Assembly: GCA_022266195.1 (NCBI GenBank)
Contig: WHVY01000003.1
Span: 11,036,001-11,100,000 of the forward strand
Direction of reading: 5' to 3'
DNA length: 64,000 bases
Source: Tetranychus cinnabarinus
Taxonomy: Eukaryota > Arthropoda > Arachnida > Trombidiformes > Tetranychidae
Positions 22,004-31,242 of this stretch are shown in pieces (positions within the stretch are counted from its first letter, which is position 1; each line of letters opens with the position of its first letter). The translations under genes were made by a program, and so were the position numbers. The notes under the pieces are model-generated. The model was not told the DNA's origin. It saw only the letters and a program-made list of their open reading frames with translations, and searched no databases.

Positions 22004-23234
22004 TTACCAATTCCTTAAATATATTGTTTGATCCTTAGTAGTTTATGTGCTTGATTATTTGTTTTTCCAATTCCCACAAATTGCCTGGTTTTTCTTCTAA
22101 GATATCCATTCAAAATCTATTTACTTCAAGTTTTTAGTTTCGTTTGTTGACTCTTTCGTTTTCCTTTTATTGAGCGGCCAATCTTTACCCTATTACAAAT
22201 TATCAATAATATTGAAATCTACTTGATTACTTATCATCTAGTTCGGACACAAGTCAGCAAATCAACAAATCAATTGTCCAACAATATAACACTAGTTGGT
22301 TTGCTTTCTTATCTTCATTATCGATTGCAATTGTTTGTCTCTTTTACAAGTTTTAAGATTCTTGTTTTCCTCTATTTCATATTCAATTTTGGGACATCGA
22401 ATTCAAAAATCAAACAAATCAACTTATAATCAATTCTACCTATTATCTAAATAGCTAATAATGAATATTTTTCGTTCCCTATTCACTGAGTGTAATAGCA
22501 TTTCTTTAAATTAAATTTAAGTGTTAATTTATTTACAAATCTATTTTCTTTCAAGGGTATCTTGAAATGCTTCAACTAAATTCAATCAAATTAATTATCC
22601 GTTGCTACAATTGGCTTGAAAATTCAAAATCCTTACATTTTAATGTAAAAACCATTAGATGCAAAGCTTTGAACCACAATCCCTTATTGAATTACATTTA
22701 AATATTACTAACAAAACAAATGATTTAATAGCATTGATTTATGATCGTACACTTGTTGCTATGTATCAGCTTAATTGTTTAACTGGTATTTTAACCTTGA
22801 CGAAGATGTGACGAGAAATATCCTTCAGATAATCAAAGGTAAATCCTCAGAAATTGTATCATTACAATTCGATGAAAGATATAATTGAACAGCAATTGAT
22901 AAAATACTTTATCATTTTGGACTTTGAGATGTTTACGTGTTTATTTCTTACTTTATTGATCAATATCATAGTAAATCCTTTTGATACCCAACAATAAATC
23001 AAAATGATATGTTTAACTTAACAGTTACATCAATGATGACGCCAACTTTATGATTACTTGAAATTGTGAACACACAGTTAATTTAAAATGCTAAATCAAG
23101 TGATCACAAGACAAACGGTTGTAAACATTTATTGTTGGCTTTCAGACAATTGATCAGTTTAACAAGTTGGTAAAATTATGGTTTGTTAGAAAACCAATTT
23201 TAGTGTAAACCAGGTAAAGAAGTCGCAATTGAAT
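22004..23234. other. Intergenic, no gene seen
   Basis: Aldolase 1 3' UTR region followed by AT-rich spacer up to the end of the minus-strand membrane-protein gene. No recognisable feature. Confidence 0.5.
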
Positions 23235-23830
23235 TTACTCAACCTTTATTTCAGGAAGGACAGTAAACAAATAGTAACCATAGATGCTTAAACATATGAC
23301 GATCACCAATAATATCACATTCAAAATAAACATGAAGGAAACCTGAAAAATCACAGAACTGTAAAGAGAATCGGAAAATGTATTAAAATGAAAGTCTATT
23401 GAAATGGTAAGATTTACAGAGAAATATGTAATGATTAACTGTCTTAGAAATATAAAGTACTTGAATTTCATTAAATATATATCGTTAATATTACATTCAA
23501 CTTCTTCCATTTCTTCCTCAGAGCTGATAAAATTCACGGATTATGATCCCAAATGAGCTTTTTTCATACTAACGAGTAATGTTTTGAAAACTCGTCCCAT
23601 GTACAGCAGATTTTGATGGGTTTAGGTCCAGACAGGATGGGACAACAAAATACTTTGGGATAATTCATGCAAGATATTTTAGTTTTTATACCAAAATTAT
23701 CATGAGATCGGCAAATGCCTATGTCAGCTCGGACTTTTCTGCCATCAACAGGGTTTAGAGTTGAGTGAATGAACAACCAAATAACGAATGCTATTGGTGG
23801 CGAAATTGGATTTACGATGTGATCTTTCAT
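23235..23830 (-). CDS. Small Cys-rich type I membrane protein, Shisa-like
   Basis: Two exons: 23830-23570 (87 codons) and 23342-23235 (35 codons plus stop). They are joined in phase 0 across a GTATGA...TTTCAG intron, giving 122 aa. There is a signal-peptide-like N-terminus (PPIAFVIWLFIHS), a short Cys-rich ectodomain with a GIC ... SCMNY ... FCCP ... KICCTW spacing, and one strong membrane segment (ILNVILLVIVICLSIYGYYL) before a short acidic tail. Paired CC motifs directly before a single membrane span recall Shisa/VOPP1/WBP1-type adaptors, which act in receptor trafficking, but the tail has no PPxY motif and the match is to the pattern only. Function unknown. The splice prediction is by hand. 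Confidence 0.5.
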
Positions 23831-24480
23831 GATATCGTTTCATTTAACAGAAATATTAAACAGTTGAAAGGTGGGAATTGAGCTGAAGCTCCATGAATGG
23901 AGATATTTACCGGAAAACTATCAGGAAAAGATAAATTGTCTCAATTTTTCTATTTCCGTGGGATTCTTTAGAGTGTCTATCTAAAAGTTAATTATCCTTA
24001 CAAAATCAATTACAATTTTTGAGCATCAAAATCATTTTTACTGGTTTAACTTTTTAAGGTAAACCAGAAACTAATTTTTCACCGATAAAGCTCATGGGTG
24101 CAAATGGTTTTTATGAAAAAATAACTGTACAAAAGGCGATCGCGGTTCCAACTTTAACCTTGATTTTCTCGGAAACTGTCGACGGATGAATTTTTGGATA
24201 ACGGTGGATAATCTGATGCAAAAATTGTTTGAAAATGTGGTGGAAAAAAGTCACTCTAAAGTGGTGGACAATTTTGTTGAGAAAAGTCTCTTCAAAAAGT
24301 GATGATGTTTGCTTTGGTTGATGTGTTAGATTGGGTGGTGGTTAATATGGTGGACAATACGGTGAAAAGACGGTAAAAACGTGGTGGATAAAGTGTTGGA
24401 AAAAAGCCGGTCCCGTCTGAAGTCCTTTACATTGGGTTAGTTCATTTTGGTTGTTTTATGGTTTTTTAGTGAAACCCTTA
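23831..24480. other. Intergenic, GTGGTGGA-rich stretch
   Basis: No gene. 24190-24410 repeats words such as GGTGGA(T/C)AA and GTGGTGGA irregularly; no fixed period could be set. Confidence 0.35.
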
Positions 24481-24529
24481 GTACTTTAATAATAAAGAGC
24501 TTCAGATTGAATGCGAACTGAAAGAGTAA

Positions 24530-24885
24530 CTAAGAGCGAAAGGTTTAGCCTTATGTTGATACATTTGTGAGAAACCTGATCAAGGTTAAGGGTAAGGGTT
24601 AAAGGTATAAGGTTATGGGAAATTATTATAACGGGTTACAACCAAATCTTATGTTAGGTAACATAAGGTATTCCGAAGCATCTTAGGTCGGCCTTTAAAT
24701 ACCAGATTCAACCAATAACTGAGTGAATCAAACTAAAACCATCCTTAGTTAAGAGATGAAAGAGTTAACTTTTACTTTTAACTCTTTCGATTTGTAACCT
24801 TCGAACCATGATTCTGACCTCCAAACATTCTCATCTAACCTTGGTTTGAGAAAAAATCAGGTTAAAGGTTCCAAAGGGTTGAAAA
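24530..24885 (-). repeat. Repeat module, copy 8 (minus)
   Basis: Reverse-complement module, followed by spacer sequence (AAAAGTATCTTCTTCAATAA) that pairs with 9650-9695 of copy A. The unit 24480-25690 is thus a two-module copy in minus orientation, with about 270 bp of unrelated sequence at 24930-25200. Confidence 0.8.
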
Positions 24886-25329
24886 CCGATGTATTAAAAA
24901 GTATCTTCTTCAATAACTTTATACAGGGTCTCACCAAAAAACCGAAAGAAGACCAAAACAAGGTAAATCTTTCGATACATGATTTGGGACTTTAGGGGGT
25001 TTGTAGGGACACAAAAACTGAGTCCATTAGTGCTATCAAAAAATTTCTGTGATGGACAGTTTTCGAGAAAATTGAAGTTGAAGTTGCAACCACGAAAGCC
25101 TGTTTTTTACTTATTTAACCAGATTTTTTCATCAAAATCATGTTTTTCATATTATTAGAATAGTGTTTTAGAATAGGCCTGAAACCATTTTTTATCGATA
25201 ATCATGAATAATTTTTGAAAGTTATGTTCAATCTATTCGTTCTAAAAAGGCTGATTTCATTGTTTCGTATATTATTAACTTAAATTTTGCGCGATTTATA
25301 TCTTTTCATCATAAAAAGCTACATCTTTA

Positions 25330-25690
25330 ATACGATCTTTAAGAGTGAAAGGTTTAGCCTTATGTTGATACATTTGTGAGAACCTGATCAAGGTTAAGGG
25401 TTAAAGGTATAAGGTTATCCATGGGAAACTATTATAACGGGTTACAACCAAATCATATGTTAGACAACATAAGGTTATTTCCTATCATCTTAGGTCAGCC
25501 TTTAAATATCAGATTCAACCAATAACTGAGTGAATCAAACTAAAACCATCCTTAGTTAAGAGATGAAAGAGTTAACTTTCACTTTAGCTCTTTCGATTTG
25601 TAACCTTCGAACCATGATTCTGACCTCCAAACAGACTCATCTAACCTTGGTTTTGGGAAATAAATAGGTTAAAGGCTCCAAAGGGTTATT
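25330..25690 (-). repeat. Repeat module, copy 9 (minus)
   Basis: Second minus-strand module of this unit. The leader seen in copies A, B and C is absent beyond 25690. Confidence 0.8.
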
Positions 25691-26684
25691 TTGAGTCTTT
25701 ATAGAGGCTTTAGAGTCAACTGTTTGGTTAATAACTACAATGTATAGTAATCAGAAGTTGAAGCTAATGAATGACGAACATAAAGGTAATAAATGTAACT
25801 GTCAGCTGATTTGTTTGATTAAACAGAATAAAAATCAAAATTGAGTGATGTAAAGATTTATGTATGCTTAGATTTGATCTCTACAATTAGTGCCAAGCAA
25901 TTTACCTTTGGGTAAATACAATTTATAGCAATAGGGTTTATTTTAATCAATGTATCAATATTTTTATGAAGTTTATGGTTTGCTTGCAACCGTTTTTATG
26001 AACAATCAAACCAATAAATTCTGTTTAGATTCAGATAACAAAGACTGGATTAATACTTATCCTGAGTTGATATTAAATTCGCCTTTAAGCCTAAAAAGAA
26101 ATAGCAACAGTACAGTTATCATTAAAGATATAATTAAAATTGCTTGTAAATCACTCAAGTAGCTTGCACTCACAGAAGGAGATCAATTTAACTTCAAAAT
26201 TTTTCCCTAAATCCAGACGTCCTATGTCTTATGTAATGTGTATCCATGGTTACTTGTCCAGATAATCTAAATCTTCAGCAATGGATCAAGTTGATGGTTA
26301 ATTGGTGAAGCAAAGGAAGAGGAGAAGGAGGAGAACACGATAAAAACTCGTGAAAAAAAAGAAATATTCAATGGAATTAGAAAAGAAGGTGTGGAAAAGT
26401 CAAAGTGATTAATATTTTTTATGTGTTTACCTTCATTTGAGCTTACTTTACCAGTTTACCAAGTTTAACCAGCATTGCGAATCATCCACAGGAAAGGTTA
26501 GAAAAAGCTTCAAACTTGTTTTACATTGTGAGTAATATCGACTTTTCAAGGTAAGAGTTAAAATGTTAAAATTGCCAGTCCAAGTGACGAAGTTGTCAGT
26601 TTCATATTTGAATTGTCTTTCTAATCTTCTGCCAAATTGGTTTTGCTTTTACTTTATTTACTTTCAGAGGTGATTTCATCAAAA
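25691..26684 (+). other. 5' flank of aldolase 2
   Basis: No gene recognised; a 70-codon frame at 25950-26162 has no similarity I know. 26510-26590 and 26645-26720 have partial copies in the pseudogene at 34.6-35.2 kb. AG at about 26666 (ACTTTCAG) is a possible 5' UTR acceptor. Confidence 0.4.
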
Positions 26685-28178
26685 ATGGCGGGCAAATTTG
26701 ATTATCTTCCAGAAAAATTGAGACAACAAATTGCTCACACAGCTTTACAGTTGGTAACTCCAGGGAAAGGTATTTTGGCAACCGATGATTTACCTGGTAA
26801 GTTTGAAATCTTTTTTAACAGTCTTGAAAGAGTCAGAAAATAGAAGAAAAAATCAATTACTGATAATTGTAATTGTAGATTGTGATATTTATTTTTAGGC
26901 TATTCCTTGATTGGATCGATAGTGAGGTGAATAAAAATTATTAATATGAATAATATGTAGAGTGAAATGATACGGTTAAAGTGGTGATTTCCTAAAACCG
27001 TTAGAGGTTTGAAAATTGATTAATTCATAAACCTAAATGCAAGCGCTGACTCAATATTAGAATATAAGATATCCAGTCTTTAAATGTCATTTACTTTCTT
27101 TCTCGTTTTTCAGATTCGATTGATCAACGATTTTCCGGACTTGGTATAGTTCCTGGACAAGAAAGTCGCCGTGTTTATCGACAATTATTATTCACAGCTC
27201 CAGGAATTGAAGAATATGTCAGTGGCGCTATTCTTTATGATGAAACCGCTCATTTCAAAACCGATGATGGAATACCTTTTCCAGAATATCTTCTTTCCAA
27301 AGGCATTTTACCAGGTATTCAAGCTGATCGAGGCTTGGTTGAGTTACATGGTATTGCTGGTGAAACTTTGACTCAAGGTTTGGACGATTTACTTGTTCGA
27401 AGTCAAAATTATTACAGAATGGGAATCAGATTTGCAAAATGGAGAGCTGCTTTCAATATAACCGAGAATACACCTTCAACTTTAGCAATTGAAGAAAACG
27501 CCAAGACCTTAGCCAGATATGCTTTGTTGTCTCAGCAAGCTGGTTTGGTCCCAATTGTTGAACCTGATGTATCAATTCAAGGCACATTCAACTTGCAGCG
27601 ATGTCAGAAAGTTATGGAAGAGGTTTGGGCAGCCACATTCAAAGCTCTTAATGATCATCATGTTCACTTGGAAGCAGTTATTCTTAAGACTAACATGGTT
27701 TTGCCGGGAAGAGCATGTAACGAAAAGGTATCTACTGAAAGAGCTGCAATCGCAACTGTGATGGCTTTATCTCGAACTGTTCCTCCAGCTCTTGCTGGTG
27801 TTGGCTTTTTATCCGGAGGACAGACAGAAGAAGAAAGTTCAGTAAATTTGAATGCAATCAACCAAGCTCCAGGACCCAAGCCATGGGCTTTAACCTTCTG
27901 TTTCGGTAGAGCTCTTCAAGAAAGTGCACAAAAGGTCTGGGCTGCCAACCAAGCAGATATTGCATCTGCTCAGGATATTTTCATCAAAAGATGCGAGGTA
28001 AATATTGATAATCAACAAGTTATAATATTTAATCTGAAACGGTTTCTAAAAAGAGATAAGAATCAATAGACAAAACGGATTATAATGACCAAGTTAAATC
28101 TTTCTTACTTTCTTGTAGGCAAATAGCTTGGCATCTTTGGGTAAATACGTTCCTGGATCAATACCATCGTTTGCTTAA
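26685..28178 (+). CDS. Divergent class I aldolase paralogue (aldolase 2)
   Basis: Three exons, 26685-26796, 27114-27997 and 28119-28178, phases 1 and 0; 351 aa. The fold is clearly class I fructose-bisphosphate aldolase: FAKWR (Lys146), VEP (Glu187 region), Schiff-base Lys229 in VILKTNM, SGGQTEEE, and FGRALQ. Three conserved features differ. GIKVD is GIQAD, so the phosphate-binding Lys107 is Gln. ADEST is TDDLP, keeping Asp33 but changing the next residues. The C-terminus stops at SIPSFA, so the terminal Tyr needed for normal FBP cleavage is absent. Schiff-base chemistry may persist with altered rate or substrate, or the protein may be non-catalytic. Unlike aldolase 1, the body is split by an early intron and has one tail exon. 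A scrambled pseudogene copy lies at 34.6-35.2 kb. Confidence 0.9.
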
Positions 28179-28312
28179 ACAGTTCCGAATTAATGGCGTC
28201 TAGATCCATTTTGTAGCTGATCTATTACGGCATTGAATATGCAATTAAGGTGATTTGGTTGGTACACACAGGTGTGGTTTGATTAGTACTGGTTATTTGA
28301 CCCCTATCATCA

Positions 28313-28318
28313 AATAAA
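28313..28318 (+). terminator. Poly(A) signal AATAAA after aldolase 2
   Basis: AATAAA 135 bp after the stop codon; a second AATAAA-like word follows at about 28345. Confidence 0.5.
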
Positions 28319-28402
28319 CTGAATATGTAACATTGATTATAATGAAATAAAAACACTAACGACTTACTTGGATTAAAAACTGGATATTTTAATTCATAAT
28401 TC

Positions 28403-28670
28403 GGTAACAGTTTCGTTTTACGGACAAAGGCGTGAACATTAAAACATATGATTTTTTGGTTAGGTAAGTTAGATCAAGGGGCTGTTGGTTGGTCGGTCAG
28501 GTTAGGTTAGGTTAGGTTAGGTTTGGTAAGGTTGGGGTGGGCTTAGGTCGGCCTGGGGCCTTAATTAGCTTCATTTAATTCAATTGTTCATAAAGAGCGT
28601 CCTTAAAAGACGTCTACCATTGGATGATTTTTAATGTTCACGCCTTTGTCCGTAAAACGAAACTGTTACC
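28403..28670. mobile_element. MITE with perfect 42-bp inverted ends and 8-bp target duplication
   Basis: 268-bp element with ends GGTAACAGTTTCG...CGAAACTGTTACC. The terminal inverted repeats are identical over 42 bp. The flanks are identical 8-bp direct repeats CATAATTC at 28395-28402 and 28671-28678. An 8-bp duplication fits hAT, P, Merlin or Novosib-type DNA transposons, and the end sequence does not decide among them. The interior contains four TTAGG units. No coding capacity. Confidence 0.92.
28502..28521 (+). repeat. (TTAGG)4 telomere-type repeat inside the MITE
   Basis: Four perfect tandem copies of TTAGG, the arthropod telomere unit, followed by degenerate G-rich, GGTT/GGTA-type words to about 28555. 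Confidence 0.9.
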
Positions 28671-28678
28671 CATAATTC

Positions 28679-29069
28679 ATTATCTGTAGAGTATTGTTAC
28701 TATGAACATCTATTTGTTTAATTTAAATGATAAAATTTTGTTGATTATTAATGTTCATTAGCAGTCAAATATTCGATCAAATTTCACATGTAGAAATGGA
28801 AGTGAGATAACAGTTGTAAGTGTAAGAGCAATTAAATGTCAATTTTGAACATTGCAAGCTGAATAAACCGTAAAAGTTAAATGGCAATTTACAAATGATT
28901 TGATCAGCAGAATCAACAGGTATTGGCATAGTTAATTGAATGTTTACTCAAATTGACGGAAACATTACAGTTGGTGTAAAATGAATTTTATGAGCTAAAC
29001 TCAGTTTGAAGATGATAAATACAAATAATAAATTTGATTAAAATACACGTCCGAATGCTAAAACAACAA
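28679..29069. other. Spacer downstream of aldolase 2
   Basis: No gene. 28956-29065 has a diverged copy at 35553-35660, part of the duplicated aldolase 2 surroundings. Confidence 0.5.
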
Positions 29070-30365
29070 TGCATAGGTTTAGCCTTATGTTGATACATTT
29101 GTGAGAAACCTGATCAAGGTTAAGGGTAAGGGTTAAAGGTATAAGGTTATCTATGGGAAGCTATTAAAATGGGTTACAACCAAATCATATGTAAGATGAC
29201 ATAAGGTTATTTCCTATCATCTTAGGTCAGCCTTAAAATACCAGACTCAACCAATAACTGAATGACTCAAACTAAAACCATCCTTAGTTAAGAGATGAAC
29301 GAGTTACTTTTACTTTTAACTCTTTCGATTTGTAACCTTCAAACCATGATTCTGACCTCCAAACAGACTCATCTAACCTTGGTTTGGGAAAAAATCAGGT
29401 TAAAGGTTCCAAAGGGTTGAAGACCGATGTATTAAAAAGTATCTTCTTTAATAACTCTATAATATTCAATCAGGTTGGACCATTGCAGGCTCCTTTTTTC
29501 GTTTTTCAATTAATTGGAATGGTCCTTACTCCTTATTCATATTGTTTTAATATTTACAAAGACAATCAACTCATATTCTTGATCACTACCAATCCAGAAA
29601 CAAACGAAATCGTTCCCCAATTTAATTATGAATAATTTTGCAAAGCTGAGTTTAATCATTCAAATGCTAATTACATTGTTTCAAATATTATTGATTTGAA
29701 TTTTGTGTGATTTATGTATTTTCATAATAAAAAGCAATATCTTTAATAAAAATGAAAGAGTGAAAGTATTTCAGTCTTATGTTGATACATTTGTGAGAAA
29801 ACCTGATCAAGGCCAAGGGTAAGGGTTAAAGGTATAAGGTTATGGGAAAACATTATAACGGGTTACAAGGAAATCATAAGTCAGACAACATAAGGTTATT
29901 CCTATCATCTTAGGCCAACCCTTAAATATCAGATGCAACCAATAACCGAGTGAATCAAACTAACAAACTATCCTAGTTAAGAGCTGAACGAGTTAACTTT
30001 CACTTTTAACTCTTTCGATTTGTAACCTTCGAACCATGATTCTGACCCCCAACTAGTCTAATTTAACCTTGGTTTGAGAAAAAATCAGGTTAAAGGTTCC
30101 AAAGGGTTAGGCTTTTTTGGGTTTTGAGTCAATGTCTTAATTCGGCCTTTAACATCAATCTCATTATCGATCGGTATTTTTAAGACTCTACAAAACCACC
30201 AAGTTTTCAAATCTCTTCTTGTTTTACCATCTTCCCGAACAAATCGTTCCCCGAAATTACTCGAAAAGGTTTGAGTTAACAAATTTGAACAAATTTCTTG
30301 ACAGCAAACATCCAAAAGGTCAAATTGGTTTTTAGCTACTTTAAAGTCCCATTCTTTACCAGTCA
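29070..30365 (-). repeat. Long modular repeat, copy C (minus)
   Basis: Minus-strand unit with modules at about 29070-29425 and 29765-30105, the spacer between them, and the leader (30110-30365, matching 8700-8960 and 17845-18100). It lacks the third diverged module. A frame at 29384-29635 lies inside the repeat and is not considered a gene. Confidence 0.82.
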
Positions 30366-30484
30366 ATCTGCAACCAAAAACTCAAACTCAACTAATAACT
30401 AGCAGTTTTATCTTACTTAAGTCCCTACTCTTAACTCGAAAGGAAATTTTTTGTGCATAAACTCCTTAACTTGAACTCATTAAT

Positions 30485-30750
30485 GTTAGATGAATAATGA
30501 AAGAGAGGAGAGTTAATGGTAATGATTATATACTAATCAAGTAGATCATGTAATTTGATTTGGTTTTGCCTTTTGACGGAGTCTGTTTTCCTACAACGAT
30601 ACAAATGCCTTTCACAGGAAACTTGGCCTTTCTTCAAAGGTTCACCCAAAGAGGGTGTTGAAATTTTAGTCCGACAGTTAGATTTTGATCCAAACGAATA
30701 TCGATTAAATACAGGTAAAATTTTTTATCCCTTTACCTCGAACTGCGTAT
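30485..30750 (+). pseudogene. Broken duplicate of myosin I exon 7 with preceding intron
   Basis: 30485-30525 matches the myosin intron around 38830-38870. 30560-30750 matches exon 7 around 39450-39640 (encodes VFLQRYKCLSQETWPFFKG and FDPNEYRL). About 570 bp between the two blocks is deleted, and the frame breaks after NTGKIFYPF. It is a truncated DNA-level copy rather than a retrocopy, because intron sequence is included. Confidence 0.85.
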
Positions 30751-31242
30751 CTATTGGAGTATATGAAATAAATAAACATAATATTGACAAGATCAATCTA
30801 GATAGAAATCATGTCTGAAAATATCAATAACTGATAAAATAGCGAATTGAAATTGAAATATTAAAACGGTCAAGAAAATATAAATTAATTTAAATATATT
30901 CATGATTTATTATAAATTTCTTTCTTTTGTTTTAAATACGTTAGGTGGTCAGTCGTCCGGAATCTTTTAAAATCTTGAAAACAATTGTAACTGCAGTCCT
31001 GTTTTTGACGTCAATTTGTTCCATGGAGATAAATGATAGTAAAAAACTGATAAAAAACAACTTCCTGAGGAGGAAATTTCGATGTTGCAAAAAGATGGAT
31101 GAGTACATTTAGAGAACCAATTTCATCAGCTTTTTGTTGGCATCCAAATATAATTGAATCAGAGTAAAACTGCTATAATAATTGTGTGATTCATACCATA
31201 TCATAATACATAAAGAAGTTATATATTTTTGATAATTTTGAT
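30751..31242. other. Intergenic, no feature seen
   Basis: AT-rich spacer between the myosin fragment and the 3' end of the PAL gene. Confidence 0.4.

Noticed and set aside
24190..24410. GTGGTGGA-rich tract as a satellite
   Set aside because: Word spacing is irregular; no repeat unit could be defined.
29384..29635. 83-codon frame in the minus repeat unit C
   Set aside because: Its first third is the repeat module end and the rest is AT-rich spacer; not conserved as a frame in the other copies.
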